DNA of 64,000 nt, from positions 62,001 to 126,000 of the forward strand of contig DGPL01000020.1 in assembly GCA_002390425.1 (NCBI GenBank). Direction: 5' to 3'. Shown one piece after another: positions 53,537 to 63,927 of the stretch (the stretch's first letter is position 1; each line of letters starts with the position of its first letter). Both the position numbers and the translations under genes were made by a program. Below the pieces are notes generated by a model that ran no database searches, was not told where the DNA came from, and saw nothing but the letters and a program-made list of their open reading frames with translations. Origin of the DNA: Kordiimonadaceae bacterium UBA4441 (GTDB taxonomy: Bacteria > Pseudomonadota > Alphaproteobacteria > Sphingomonadales > Emcibacteraceae).

Positions 53537-56500
53537 TTACGCGTTCTGAAAATGAGAATCCCCAACTCGATCGCGTATTTTTTCGGCGCTCTCAAGATCA
53601 ACAGATACCAGTTGAGAAACGCCTCTTTCTGCCATTGTAACACCGAATAATCTGTTCATGCGGCTCATGCTAATTGCATTATGCGTCACAATTAGAAAAC
53701 GTGTTGATGTTTTTTTATTCATTTCATCCAATAGATCACAGAAACGTTCAACATTGGCATCATCAAGCGGGGCATCAACCTCATCCAACACACAAATTGG
53801 TGAAGGATTGGTCATAAATACAGCAAAGATAAGCGATAAAGCAGTGAGTGCCTGTTCACCACCACTTAAGAGACCAAGATTTTGCATTTTCTTTCCTGGA
53901 GGAGAAGCCATGATTTCAAGACCAGCATCCAATGGATCATCCGATTCCGTTAATTCCAGATAAGCATCACCACCACCGAAAAGAGACGTAAACAGATTTT
54001 TGAAATGGCTATTTACTTCATCGAATGCTTTTAACATGCGAGCGCGACCTTCACGATTTAAATCGGAAATCGCTTTATTTAATCGCATAATTGCTTCTTC
54101 TAATTCTTCACGTTCTTTAATTGATGCACCAAGTTGATCGTTAATTTCTTCCAACTCCGTTTCCGCACGAAGGTTAACTGCTCCCAACCTCTCGCGTTCA
54201 ATTTTCAATCTTTCAAGCTTATGGTGAGAAGCGTCTTGATCTGGCAAGTCTTGCCCTTCTTCAAGTTCTGTCATGGCAAATAAGGAGGTAGGTGCACAAT
54301 CAAACTCTTCTTGAATGCGCCTCTGAAGTGCTTCTTTTTGTTCTTCAAATTGCTCAAGACTTGTTTCAAGACGCACTTTTTGCTCTCTCGCTGCACTGAC
54401 TTCCGTCTGCACATCTCGCATTTCGCGTTCTTTGGTTGCAAGCTCTTCTTCTGCCTCGGCAAGTTTTAATGCGGCCGCTTTACGTTCATCTTCTGCTTCA
54501 TCAATTAAAATATTGAGTTTACGACGCTCAACTACGATCTCTCCTGGACGGTTTTCCAATTCGAGAAGTTCTTTTTTCGTTTCTTCTTTTCGAATTTCGA
54601 GGTTTTCAAGATGATTGGCTACATTCTGGATACGAGCCTGCCAATTATCATATTCGGCATTTATTTGTGCCAAACGATTTTGGCGCATTTCGCTCTGATT
54701 TTTATGACTGTCGTGAGCAATTCTAGCATCTGAGAATGCACTTCTCTTTTCTTCTACAATGTCACGGTTACGGCTAATTTCTTCTTCTAATTCAACTGAT
54801 TCCGGAAGCTTTTCTAAGTTTCCGATAGCCACCTGATACCTATTATCTTGATCTTCAAGATCTTGGTTTAAATGTTCAAGTCTATCTTTTAATGCACTTT
54901 CTTCCGATTGATGGCGTGCCGCTAATTTTTCTGCTTCTGTCATTTCGCGGCGCGCTTCTATTGCGTTTTCATCTGCTTCCCTCCAAGCATCACGCGCTTC
55001 ACGACTGACTTGTTTTATAGCATCTCGTTCCTCTTGCAGCTTCACATGCGAGGCACGCTCTTTTTCAACTTCATTTGTTTTTTCTTCAAATTCAGTCAGC
55101 AAATTCTCAAGGCGATTTTTTTGTCCAAGACGAATTGCTGCGGCACTCGGAGCTTCTGGTGAAACACAAAGACCATCCCAGCGCCATAGCCCCCCATCAA
55201 GAGTGACTAATCTTTGACCCGCCGTTAATTGATTTAATAAGGAAAGCGCTTTTTCTTCATTTTCCACTACACCAATATGCGTTAAGCGACGCTTTAATAA
55301 GGAAGGGGCGTTTACAAATTTATCTAATGTTTCCACACCTGATGGAAATGAACTTTTTTCATTTAAGGGTGGCAAATCGCGCCAATGTACAGAGGACTGA
55401 TCATCGTCACCGGCATCCAAATCGCTATCTAATGCAGATCCGAGTGCTTTTTCATAGCCTTTCGTGACAGTTAATTTTTCTAATAATGGTGTTGCGTCTT
55501 CCTCATCATCGGTTCTTAGCACTTCTTCTAAGGCTTCTTTTTCCGCTTTAACACGGGCGAGTTTTCCTTCACACGCCTGTAATGCGTTTCTTGCCTCCTG
55601 CTCTAACTGTTGGATGGATTGTCTTTTATCTTCTGCTTCATTAAAAGCAAGGCGCATTTTGGAAATTTGTCCTTCCGCTTCATTTAGCTTTTTATCGGCT
55701 CCCGATAAAGTCTGAGTAAATAAATTATCATTCTCTAATGTGGCAAGTCGCTCTTCAACCGTGATTTTCTGGTCTTGTAAATTTTGAAGTTGTGCTCGTC
55801 TTTCTTCAATTTCACGAGAAAAGTTTAATCTATCTGCATTTCTTTCTGCTTGTCGCCCCATCAATTCTTCTAATACGACTTCTGCGCTTAATGTATCCGC
55901 CTGTTTTTCGGCTAAAATCTGAGCTAGTTTTTCAATATTCCCTGATGAGCCATCGACTTCATCTTCGATTATTTTACGCTCTTCAACCAATCTTCCTATT
56001 GTGGTCTGGCTGTCTTTGATGGTTTCATTTTCACGAATTTCATCTTGGGCTATTTGTTCAAGCAAAGCCCTCAGCTTATTCTGTGTTTCGGTGACACGCG
56101 CTTCTTCGCCGTCCAGTCCATCACGGCTCACTGTTATTCGGTGAAGTTTGGCAGCGAGCTCTGCTTCACTCTGACGTAAGTCTGGTAATTTTGCTGCTAA
56201 AATAGCTTGCTCTTTACTAAGAGACGCAAGGGCGTTGGTTACTTTAGAAACCAGAATAGCAACTTCTTTTTCATCATGCGAAGATGCAGAGATATTCGTT
56301 TGAAGATTTTGCCACTCAATATAGAGAAGCAATGATTGCAGTTTTCTAATTTCTTTAGCAACATTTTTATACCGAGTTGCTTGACGGGCTTGATTTTTTA
56401 AGCTTCTGATTTGTTCATGAAGTCCAATTTCAACATCGCCGAGACGTTCAAGATTTTTATTGGCACTTCTTAACTTACTCTCTGCTTCTTTTCGTCGTGT

Positions 56501-57022
56501 ATGAAGCCCGCTAATGCCTGCTGCTTCTTCAAGTATAGCCCTACGCTCTTTCGGTTTCGCGCTGATCAATGAACCAATCCGGCCCTGACTAACCAGTGAG
56601 GGAGAATGCGCCCCAGTCGAGGCGTCAGCAAACATAAGTTTAATGTCTTTACCACGGATTTCTTTACCGTTCATACGGTAAGCAGAACCGCTTTCACGTT
56701 CAATACGTCTAGAAATCTCTAGAAGTTGCTCATCATTAAAAGCTGCCGGCGCTGTCCGCTCTTCATTATCAAGTGTCAGAGTTACTTCAGCAAGGTTACG
56801 CGCCGGACGGCTGTTTGTTCCCGCAAAAATAACATCATCCATGCCATTACCGCGCATGCTTTTTGCGGAATTTTCCCCCATTACCCAACGAAGTGCTTCA
56901 AGGAGATTAGATTTACCACAACCATTGGGACCAACCACACCTGTAAGGCCTGGTTCGATCACCAATTCAGTTGGATCAACAAAAGATTTAAACCCAGATA
57001 ATCTTAGTCGTGTAAAATGCAA
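53537..57022 (-). CDS. smc: chromosome partition protein SMC
   Basis: A 1161-residue condensin ATPase that organises and separates chromosomes. Walker A GPNGCGKSNLLEAL is at about 32-45. Two long coiled-coil arms flank a hinge near 510-650. The signature LLSGGEQAL and Walker B CVLDEVDAPLDDANVERF are near the C-terminus. ScpA/ScpB partners are outside the window. It lies 23 bases after the DsbA-like gene, an order shared with other alphaproteobacteria. Confidence 0.96.
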   Translation of the reverse strand: MHFTRLRLSGFKSFVDPTELVIEPGLTGVVGPNGCGKSNLLEALRWVMGENSAKSMRGNGMDDVIFAGTNSRPARNLAEVTLTLDNEERTAPAAFNDEQLLEISRRIERESGSAYRMNGKEIRGKDIKLMFADASTGAHSPSLVSQGRIGSLISAKPKERRAILEEAAGISGLHTRRKEAESKLRSANKNLERLGDVEIGLHEQIRSLKNQARQATRYKNVAKEIRKLQSLLLYIEWQNLQTNISASSHDEKEVAILVSKVTNALASLSKEQAILAAKLPDLRQSEAELAAKLHRITVSRDGLDGEEARVTETQNKLRALLEQIAQDEIRENETIKDSQTTIGRLVEERKIIEDEVDGSSGNIEKLAQILAEKQADTLSAEVVLEELMGRQAERNADRLNFSREIEERRAQLQNLQDQKITVEERLATLENDNLFTQTLSGADKKLNEAEGQISKMRLAFNEAEDKRQSIQQLEQEARNALQACEGKLARVKAEKEALEEVLRTDDEEDATPLLEKLTVTKGYEKALGSALDSDLDAGDDDQSSVHWRDLPPLNEKSSFPSGVETLDKFVNAPSLLKRRLTHIGVVENEEKALSLLNQLTAGQRLVTLDGGLWRWDGLCVSPEAPSAAAIRLGQKNRLENLLTEFEEKTNEVEKERASHVKLQEERDAIKQVSREARDAWREADENAIEARREMTEAEKLAARHQSEESALKDRLEHLNQDLEDQDNRYQVAIGNLEKLPESVELEEEISRNRDIVEEKRSAFSDARIAHDSHKNQSEMRQNRLAQINAEYDNWQARIQNVANHLENLEIRKEETKKELLELENRPGEIVVERRKLNILIDEAEDERKAAALKLAEAEEELATKEREMRDVQTEVSAAREQKVRLETSLEQFEEQKEALQRRIQEEFDCAPTSLFAMTELEEGQDLPDQDASHHKLERLKIERERLGAVNLRAETELEEINDQLGASIKEREELEEAIMRLNKAISDLNREGRARMLKAFDEVNSHFKNLFTSLFGGGDAYLELTESDDPLDAGLEIMASPPGKKMQNLGLLSGGEQALTALSLIFAVFMTNPSPICVLDEVDAPLDDANVERFCDLLDEMNKKTSTRFLIVTHNAISMSRMNRLFGVTMAERGVSQLVSVDLESAEKIRDRVGDSHFQNA

Positions 57023-57045
57023 AATTATCCCTTTCTATTTCGCAC

Positions 57046-57867
57046 TTAATCTAATTCCGCCTCTATCGCTTTAGAAATTGAATTATAATCATTTCCAGCT
57101 TTATTGCCGTTCACAATAATAGTTGGTGTCGCATTCACTTTATACTGTTCGACCGCATATTGCTGAACTTCAAATAGGTATTTGCCAATGTCTTCATTTG
57201 CAAGACACGCATCAATTTTCGCTTTATTCATTCCCGCTTGACGCGCATATTTCTGAACTTCGGTCATCGTCGCATCGATAAACATCTGATTCGCTGTTTG
57301 TGGATCATTATTGGCTGAAAGTTCTTGATATTTGCCAACATCATACCATTCCATCTGTCTACTAAACAGCATGTTCATAAATGGAACGTACCGTTTTTCA
57401 GTCATGCAGCGAGAAAGCGTCGTCGCAGACATATCAATAGGATTAAGCATAAAGCTTCTCATCACAAGTTTAGCTTTACCCGTGTCGATGTAGTCTTCTT
57501 TTATTTTCGGTAGGACATTATTATGAAAAGTCGCACAGTGGTTACACGTGAGTGACGCATATTCAATAATCTCAACCGGGGCATTTGGATCCCCCATCAC
57601 CATATCACGATTTAAAAAGCCGGCTTCTTCAACTGATAAACTCGGCTCTTTGGGCATCGCTGCTGCCATATCATTCTGACTAGCTTGCTCAGCAACCTCT
57701 TCAACTTCGCTTGCTGCGCTTGCTGCGCTTGCCATGGCATCAGCATTTTCTGCTGGTTCTGACGCATTATCGCTTTCGCCACATGCAACAAGAAATAAGG
57801 ATAAAATTGTTACTGTTGCACTTTTTGCAAAAACGCCAATATTTCGCGTATATAGTTGTTTAATCAT
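57046..57867 (-). CDS. DsbA-like thioredoxin-fold lipoprotein
   Basis: A 273-residue thiol-disulfide protein. Lipobox LVAC gives Cys29 as the lipid-modified residue; a low-complexity acidic/Ala linker follows to about 75. The redox motif is CNHC (108-111) in EYASLTCNHCATFH. The cis-Pro loop is NATPTIIVNG. It belongs with the DsbA/Com1/BdbD group and would act in the periplasm. Such a gene sits between smc and dciA in several alphaproteobacteria. Confidence 0.88.
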   Translation of the reverse strand: MIKQLYTRNIGVFAKSATVTILSLFLVACGESDNASEPAENADAMASAASAASEVEEVAEQASQNDMAAAMPKEPSLSVEEAGFLNRDMVMGDPNAPVEIIEYASLTCNHCATFHNNVLPKIKEDYIDTGKAKLVMRSFMLNPIDMSATTLSRCMTEKRYVPFMNMLFSRQMEWYDVGKYQELSANNDPQTANQMFIDATMTEVQKYARQAGMNKAKIDACLANEDIGKYLFEVQQYAVEQYKVNATPTIIVNGNKAGNDYNSISKAIEAELD

Positions 57868-57932
57868 AATTCACCTACAATATGTTGTTATTAATATAAA
57901 AATGATTGTTTCGACAAATCAAGGACTGATTG

Positions 57933-58529
57933 TCATATTCCCAAGTTTTTATTGCTTCTTTTCTTCTTTATTTTTTTACTTCCCATACCACGTCGTGTGA
58001 AACGCTTGCCCTGCTTAGGCTTTTCGGGTTTTTGCCGACCTAATATTTCTGAACCTATTTTAAATAAACTTTTTCTTAAATCATCATCTTTGATGTCTTT
58101 GAGTAATAAATTCAATTCATTTTCTTGAGAATCAGAAAGAATCGGTGGTTGATATTTTTGTTCCGTTATATTTTTATCAATAATTCCGTGATGAAAAATC
58201 AATCGGTTGACCGCATTAAAACCATAATAAGAATTAATTCTATCTATCACCAAATGCTCTAAATTTTGCATTTCAGGCGCGTAACTCCCTTCAACGCGGA
58301 TATGAAGAATACCCGGATTATTTCCCTCTTCTTCTGGGTTTCTTGGCATTACCAAACGTTCAGGTAAACTGGATTTTGAAAGGACAGGCCCCACAATTTC
58401 CGCCCAATGGATATGGATATCACTTTTAGCAAAACCGAAACGACGAAAAGCACGATTATTCACCGTTGCAGCAAGATCCGCTAACGACGAAGTTTTATAG
58501 GTACGTCTCACTTTTCGTTTTTCAGTCAT
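57933..58529 (-). CDS. dciA: DciA-like DUF721 protein
   Basis: A 198-residue protein with a DUF721 domain at about 12-115 (FGFAKSDIHIHWAEIVGPVLSKSSLPERL). DciA proteins load the replicative helicase DnaB in bacteria without DnaC. The C-terminal half ends in a very basic tail (KRFTRRGMGSKKIKKKRS), which would suit DNA binding. It is divergent from mutY across a 147-base gap. Confidence 0.82.
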   Translation of the reverse strand: MTEKRKVRRTYKTSSLADLAATVNNRAFRRFGFAKSDIHIHWAEIVGPVLSKSSLPERLVMPRNPEEEGNNPGILHIRVEGSYAPEMQNLEHLVIDRINSYYGFNAVNRLIFHHGIIDKNITEQKYQPPILSDSQENELNLLLKDIKDDDLRKSLFKIGSEILGRQKPEKPKQGKRFTRRGMGSKKIKKKRSNKNLGI

Positions 58530-58676
58530 AGCAATATTATATCCTTTTATTTACATCCAAGATATAAAAATTGCCTATAAAATAAGGCCTTAATTAAAAT
58601 CATTTTATTTTAGTCTCTGGATTCCACACCTTCATATTGTATAGTTTCATATAAGAATCACTATAACAGGGCGGAA

Positions 58677-59774
58677 ATGAGTAGCGTTACTGAAATAACG
58701 AACAAAAAAGATGAGTTGGTTGATGCTCTACTTGATTGGTATGATCATCATGCTCGCACTCTCCCTTGGCGAATTTCACCAGAAGCAAGGCAAGGTGGAA
58801 TTTCACCAAATCCTTATCACGTGTGGCTAAGTGAAATTATGCTTCAGCAAACGACTGTTGCTACCGTAAAATCATATTTCGAAAAATTTATAACGGAATG
58901 GCCAACTATTGAAAAATTAGCAGCAGCAGACCTTGATGAAGTGCTTACCACCTGGGCAGGGCTTGGATATTATGCCCGTGCACGTAATTTGCATAAATGC
59001 GCCAAACAAGTCGTCGATGAATTAAATGCTGAATTCCCTACTCAATATGATGAACTTCTTAAATTGCCTGGTATCGGCGCATACACCGCCGCCGCAATCA
59101 CATCAATTGTTTACGATATCCCTGCGACAGTTGTCGATGGCAATGTTGAGCGCGTTATTTCACGTGTTTTTAATATTGAAACCCCTCTCCCAGATTCGAG
59201 ACCTGAAATAAGAGAATTTGCAGAAATTTTTACACCGAGCCATAGGCCTGGTGATTATGCACAAGCACTTATGGATCTTGGTGCCACCGTATGTACGCCT
59301 AAATCTGCTAAATGCGGAAATTGTCCTTGGCAGGAAGATTGTCTTGCCCATGAATTAGGCACCGAAGCTGATTTACCGGTTAGAAAAAACAAAAAAGCTA
59401 AACCAACAAGACGAGGTTATGCTTTTTGGGCTGAGTATGATGGTAAAGTTTGGCTGAGAAAAAGGCCGGAAAAAGGACTTCTTGGTGGAATGATGGAGGT
59501 TCCATCTAATGAGTGGGCACCTAGCAACAGTTGGGATAATATTCCAACGCCGCGCATACCGATCATTGCTAATTGGGATTTATTACCGGGTGTTGTTCGT
59601 CACACATTTACCCATTTTCATTTAGAATTAAAAGTTGTGCGGCTCAATTTAGAAGAAATGATTAATCTGCAAGAAGGCGAATGGTGCGAAATTGAGAAAT
59701 CTAATGAATATGCCCTTCCCACTGTTATGAAAAAAATCTTTGTCCATGTTGGACAACCTCTATTGGATTTATAA
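58677..59774 (+). CDS. mutY: A/G-specific adenine DNA glycosylase
   Basis: Removes adenine mispaired with 8-oxoguanine. Catalytic Glu53 in LSEIMLQQTT, the helix-hairpin-helix LPGIGAYTAAA (130-140) and Asp154 in VVDGNVERV are intact. The [4Fe-4S] cluster Cys are 206, 213, 216 and 222 (spacing 6-2-5). The NUDIX-like 8-oxoG domain covers about 245-360. AGGGCGGAA lies just before the ATG. It heads an operon with three small genes. Confidence 0.95.
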   Translation: MSSVTEITNKKDELVDALLDWYDHHARTLPWRISPEARQGGISPNPYHVWLSEIMLQQTTVATVKSYFEKFITEWPTIEKLAAADLDEVLTTWAGLGYYARARNLHKCAKQVVDELNAEFPTQYDELLKLPGIGAYTAAAITSIVYDIPATVVDGNVERVISRVFNIETPLPDSRPEIREFAEIFTPSHRPGDYAQALMDLGATVCTPKSAKCGNCPWQEDCLAHELGTEADLPVRKNKKAKPTRRGYAFWAEYDGKVWLRKRPEKGLLGGMMEVPSNEWAPSNSWDNIPTPRIPIIANWDLLPGVVRHTFTHFHLELKVVRLNLEEMINLQEGEWCEIEKSNEYALPTVMKKIFVHVGQPLLDL

Positions 59775-59775
59775 G

Positions 59776-60216
59776 ATGGTTACTGCATTCTTTTACGGCT
59801 TGTTTTTAGATCCTGAAATTCTCGTAAAATTAGGATACACGCCCAACAATGTACAAATTGCCAAATTAAATAATTACCAATTGATAATTGGTGAAAGAGC
59901 CAACCTAGTCAGAAGCGATAGCAATCATGTTTGGGGAAATCTTATTGATCTAAACCAAAATGATATCAATGCACTTTATTCGGAAAAATCAGTTGCCGAT
60001 TATAAAAAGCAAACTGTTTCATGCATCGCACAACGTGACAATAAAACGTTAACGGCCGATGTCTACATATTGCCCGAAGGTTATGCTATGAAACCGGCAA
60101 AAAACAGTGATTATACAAAAAAGCTCTATTCCATTTGCCAGAAATATAATTTTCCGGATGATTACTTAAACCATTTAAATAGAATGATTGATGAGATAGG
60201 AGATCATAAATGTTAA
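59776..60216 (+). CDS. gamma-glutamylcyclotransferase-like protein
   Basis: A 146-residue protein starting 1 base after mutY. FFYGLFLDPEILVKLGY at 5-21 is the substrate-loop opening (YG-type) of the gamma-glutamylcyclotransferase/AIG2 fold; VWGNLIDL in the middle fits too. Such enzymes release 5-oxoproline from gamma-glutamyl peptides or glutathione. The catalytic Glu is hard to place, so the activity is tentative. It overlaps the next gene by 7 bases. Confidence 0.65.
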   Translation: MVTAFFYGLFLDPEILVKLGYTPNNVQIAKLNNYQLIIGERANLVRSDSNHVWGNLIDLNQNDINALYSEKSVADYKKQTVSCIAQRDNKTLTADVYILPEGYAMKPAKNSDYTKKLYSICQKYNFPDDYLNHLNRMIDEIGDHKC

Positions 60217-60812
60217 TTCTTCATGATAATGTCGAATCAGGAAATGCTTATAAAGCGAGGCTACTTTTATCCTTAATGGGAAAAGAGTATAAATGCATCC
60301 AATATGATGTCGTTAATGGTGAAACCAGAACCGATGAATTTCTAAAAAAATATAATAAAAATGGCCGTATTCCTGTCCTAGAGTTTGAAGATGGTAAATG
60401 TCTTGCAGAATCTAATGCGATAATTTATTTCCTATCCCTTGGCACAGAATATTTTCCTAATGATCCATGGTTGCAGGCAAAAGTGATGGAGTGGATGTGT
60501 TTTGAACAATATTCACACGAGCCCTTTGTTGCTGTCGCCAAATTTATCTTAACTATGTTACCTGAAAACACACCCCGCCGAGCTGAGATCCCAACTCTTC
60601 ATGAAAAAGGGTATTCTGCTTTAGAAATAATGGAAAATCAGTTAAAAGAAAACAACTGGCTTGTTGGAGATCATATATCAATCGCTGATATTGCGCTTTA
60701 TGCCTATACCCATAAAGCACCACTTGGGGGGTTTGATATGACAAGATTCCCAGCCATTAATAATTGGTGCATCCAAATCGAAGCATTACCAAATTATATA
60801 AAGATGTTCTAA
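60210..60812 (+). CDS. glutathione S-transferase family protein
   Basis: A 200-residue GST. The thioredoxin-like domain (1-80) holds NGRIPVLEFEDG with the cis-Pro and the glutathione-binding LAESNAIIYFL. The helical domain includes the N-capping box in VGDHISIADIALYAY (near 149-163). The substrate is unknown. It lies between the cyclotransferase-like and Gfa genes. Confidence 0.88.
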   Translation: MLILHDNVESGNAYKARLLLSLMGKEYKCIQYDVVNGETRTDEFLKKYNKNGRIPVLEFEDGKCLAESNAIIYFLSLGTEYFPNDPWLQAKVMEWMCFEQYSHEPFVAVAKFILTMLPENTPRRAEIPTLHEKGYSALEIMENQLKENNWLVGDHISIADIALYAYTHKAPLGGFDMTRFPAINNWCIQIEALPNYIKMF

Positions 60813-61210
60813 TGGTTGAAGAAGTGCATAAAGCAAGCTGCCTTTGCGGAAATATTGAAATTGAGGCATCGGGAACGCCTAATTATACGAAATATTGCCA
60901 TTGTCAGATGTGTCAGAAATCATACGGTTCAAGCTTCATGGTCTGGGTCATTTTCGATAAAGAAAAAGTTCACGTTAAAAAAGGTGAAATAGCCAAATAT
61001 CAGTCCAGTAAATCTTTAGCACGAGGGTTTTGCGCGAACTGTGGTTCAAACGTATCCATCCATACAGATAAATGTTTTGACCTGCCACTTGGTGCTCTTG
61101 AAAATCCAGACAACATTAAAATTGATTATCATATCTGGACAAAACGCGCCTTAAATCACGTAAATTTAGATGATAATTTACCGAAATATCATGAAGACCA
61201 GCATGATTAA
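60812..61210 (+). CDS. Gfa-family (glutathione-dependent formaldehyde-activating) zinc protein
   Basis: A 132-residue protein whose start overlaps the GST stop by one base (TAATG). Zinc-binding Cys are in SCLCG, YCHCQMCQKS and FCANCGSN, the full Gfa pattern. The founder was described as speeding S-hydroxymethylglutathione formation, though that has been questioned. With the GST and cyclotransferase-like genes it suggests glutathione chemistry. Its end overlaps the convergent M16 gene by 4 bases. Confidence 0.86.
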   Translation: MVEEVHKASCLCGNIEIEASGTPNYTKYCHCQMCQKSYGSSFMVWVIFDKEKVHVKKGEIAKYQSSKSLARGFCANCGSNVSIHTDKCFDLPLGALENPDNIKIDYHIWTKRALNHVNLDDNLPKYHEDQHD

Positions 61211-62463
61211 AAATGGCTGATTATTTTATCATAACCATATAATGAATTTAGCGGGCCAATCGCACCTAGACTTAACTTACTTCCATTTAGAATGCGGGCA
61301 GCACAATTTGTAACAGATTGCGTATCAATTTCATTAATTTTGTCGATAACTTCATCTCTGGAAATATGACGACCAAAAATCATTTGCTGTCTACCCAATT
61401 GTTCCATGCGACTGGTTGTGTTTTCAAGTGACATTAAAATGCCCGCTTTCATTTGCGCTTTGGCACGGTTCAATTCTTGCTCTGTGACTTTAACCGTCAT
61501 TTTTCTTAGTTCTTCACCAACCACCGGAATAAGGTCAGACACTTGATCTGGCCCGGTGCCTGCGTGAACACCAAATGTACCCCCATCAACATATGATCCC
61601 ATATAGGAATAAATAGAGTAAACAAGACCGCGTTTCTCTCTTACTTCTTGGAATAATCGCGATGACATACCACCACCGAAAATCATCGACATGATTTGCG
61701 ACGTATAGTAATCGGGATCATCAAACTGAATACCATCAAAGCCAAACAATAAATTTACTTGTTCTAAATCACGTTCAATACGCGTTTCACCGCCATGATA
61801 AATAGCTTTAACTTTTGCCTCGTCTCTTTTTAATTCAAGTGACGAGAAATGTGCCTCAACCATATTTACAAATTTATCGTGATCCAAATTACCGGCCGCC
61901 ACGACGGCCATGGTTGAAGCTTTGTAATGATTGGACATATAATGCATTAAATCAGAACGGCTATATGCATTTACCAATTCTGTTGTACCTAGAATAGGCC
62001 TTCCAATCGGCTGGTCCGGATACGCAGCAGATTGCATTAAATCAAATACAATATCATCAGGTGTGTCTTCAGCTTGGCCGATTTCTTGAATGATGACACC
62101 ACGTTCACGTTCAAGTTCATCAGCAATAAAGGTAGAATGCTGCAAAATATCACCAAGCATATCAACGCCAAGTTCAAGATCTTCTTTTAATAGACGTGCA
62201 TAATATGTGGTATGTTCACGAGATGTATACGCATTTAAATAACCACCTACATTTTCAATTTCTTCAGCGATATCAAGCGCAGTTCGGCGTTTGGTTCCTT
62301 TAAAAGCCATATGCTCAAGCATATGTGATAAACCATTTTCATCCGCAGTTTCAAATCGGCTACCAACATCGACCCAAGCACCAACCGTGACTGTTTCAAC
62401 GTTTGACATTTCATCACTAACGACACGCAGTCCGTTACTTAATGTGGTAGAGCGAACGCTCAT
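61207..62463 (-). CDS. M16 family zinc peptidase (processing-peptidase type)
   Basis: A 418-residue M16 peptidase. The inverted zinc motif HMLEH has ligands at 47 and 51 with catalytic Glu50; the third ligand is in EIGQAEDTPDD near 125. Alphaproteobacterial members are the closest bacterial relatives of mitochondrial processing peptidase. It overlaps the thrC stop by 4 bases, a gene pair conserved in this class. Confidence 0.92.
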   Translation of the reverse strand: MSVRSTTLSNGLRVVSDEMSNVETVTVGAWVDVGSRFETADENGLSHMLEHMAFKGTKRRTALDIAEEIENVGGYLNAYTSREHTTYYARLLKEDLELGVDMLGDILQHSTFIADELERERGVIIQEIGQAEDTPDDIVFDLMQSAAYPDQPIGRPILGTTELVNAYSRSDLMHYMSNHYKASTMAVVAAGNLDHDKFVNMVEAHFSSLELKRDEAKVKAIYHGGETRIERDLEQVNLLFGFDGIQFDDPDYYTSQIMSMIFGGGMSSRLFQEVREKRGLVYSIYSYMGSYVDGGTFGVHAGTGPDQVSDLIPVVGEELRKMTVKVTEQELNRAKAQMKAGILMSLENTTSRMEQLGRQQMIFGRHISRDEVIDKINEIDTQSVTNCAARILNGSKLSLGAIGPLNSLYGYDKIISHF

Positions 62464-63848
62464 AAATTTTCCAAAATATATTTTTTCAGAACTTCTAAGT
62501 CATTTGGCAGAACATCAAATTTTTCTTCGCGTTCAAATAAATCAGCCATATGAGCCGGCAATTCAGGATGCTTCCCTGTTACCTCTTTAACGGCTTCTGG
62601 AAATTTCGCAGGATGCGCCGTACTCAATGAGACCATTGGAGTTTCTTGATCACGCCAGTTTTCGCGCGCTGCTTTAACACCCACAGCAGTATGAGGATCA
62701 ATCATATGCCCACCTCTGCTATAAACATCAGAGATTGTATTTTTCGTTTCTTCTTCTGAGACACGCATCGCGTCAAAGTTCATCTTTGCTTTATTCAATG
62801 GCTCATCAGCAATTTTAAAAAGACCGCTTTGTTTTAAATTTTCCATCAAGTTTCGGATTTCAGCACCATCGCCCTCATAAACATTATAAAGTAATCTTTC
62901 AAAATTACTGGAAACCTGAATATCCATACTTGGGCTAATGGTAGGGATTGTTTCACCTACTTTATATTCACCGCCATTTATGGTGCGGGAAAGAATATCA
63001 TTTACATTAGTTGCGACCACGAGTTGATCAATAGGTAACCCCATTTGTTTAGCAATATATCCTGCATAAACATCCCCAAAATTTCCTGTCGGCACGCTGA
63101 ATGAAACTTTACGTTCAGGCGCACCAAGTGCAATTGCCGAAGTAAAATAATAAACGATTTGCGCCATTACACGGGCCCAATTAATGCTATTCACAGCAGA
63201 AAGACTTATTTTATCACGAAATTCAAGATCATTGAAAAGCGCTTTTACCAAAGCCTGACAATTGTCAAAATCACCTTCAATGGCAATATTATGTACATTA
63301 TCTTCTATTACGGTTGTCATTTGTTTGCGCTGCACGTCAGATACGCGCCCCTTTGGATGAAGCATAAAGATTTGCGCACGCGAACTTCCTTGTACACAAT
63401 CGATCGCTGCTGACCCAGTATCGCCTGATGTGGCGCCAACTATTGTAATTTTATCATTATTTTTTTTCAGCACATATTCAAACAAATTACCAAGCAGTTG
63501 AAGGGCAACATCTTTGAATGCCAGTGTCGGGCCATGGAATAATTCCAAAATCCATTCATTATTATCCAGCTGACTAAGAGGCACGATTCCATCGTGACGG
63601 AAACTTGAATAAGCTTTATCAATTAATTCTTTAAAATCATTCTCAGGTATTTCAGGACAGACATAAGGTGCCATTACGAGAAATGCTATTTCTTGATAGC
63701 TCTTGCCGCGCATGGCTTTGATTTCTTCTGTGGTAAATGTTGGCCATTTTTCCGGTAAGTATAATCCACCATCCCGGGCTAACCCGGTCAGTAAAACTTC
63801 TTCAAAACTTAACGTTGGCGCTTCGCCGCGCGTGCTTACGTATCTCAC
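62460..63848 (-). CDS. thrC: threonine synthase
   Basis: Converts O-phosphohomoserine to threonine using PLP. The PLP Lys is Lys112 in GPTLAFKDVAL; GATSGDTGSAA near 138-148 binds the cofactor phosphate. At 462 residues it belongs to the longer bacterial/fungal type. It starts with GTG at 63848, AAGGA 8 bases upstream. Confidence 0.95.
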   Translation of the reverse strand: MRYVSTRGEAPTLSFEEVLLTGLARDGGLYLPEKWPTFTTEEIKAMRGKSYQEIAFLVMAPYVCPEIPENDFKELIDKAYSSFRHDGIVPLSQLDNNEWILELFHGPTLAFKDVALQLLGNLFEYVLKKNNDKITIVGATSGDTGSAAIDCVQGSSRAQIFMLHPKGRVSDVQRKQMTTVIEDNVHNIAIEGDFDNCQALVKALFNDLEFRDKISLSAVNSINWARVMAQIVYYFTSAIALGAPERKVSFSVPTGNFGDVYAGYIAKQMGLPIDQLVVATNVNDILSRTINGGEYKVGETIPTISPSMDIQVSSNFERLLYNVYEGDGAEIRNLMENLKQSGLFKIADEPLNKAKMNFDAMRVSEEETKNTISDVYSRGGHMIDPHTAVGVKAARENWRDQETPMVSLSTAHPAKFPEAVKEVTGKHPELPAHMADLFEREEKFDVLPNDLEVLKKYILENL

Positions 63849-63927
63849 TGGACTATCCTTATTAAGCCATTAATTTTCGGTGATGACATTAGCAATATAG
63901 CCACCTGTTGCAAGTATTTCTTGGGGC

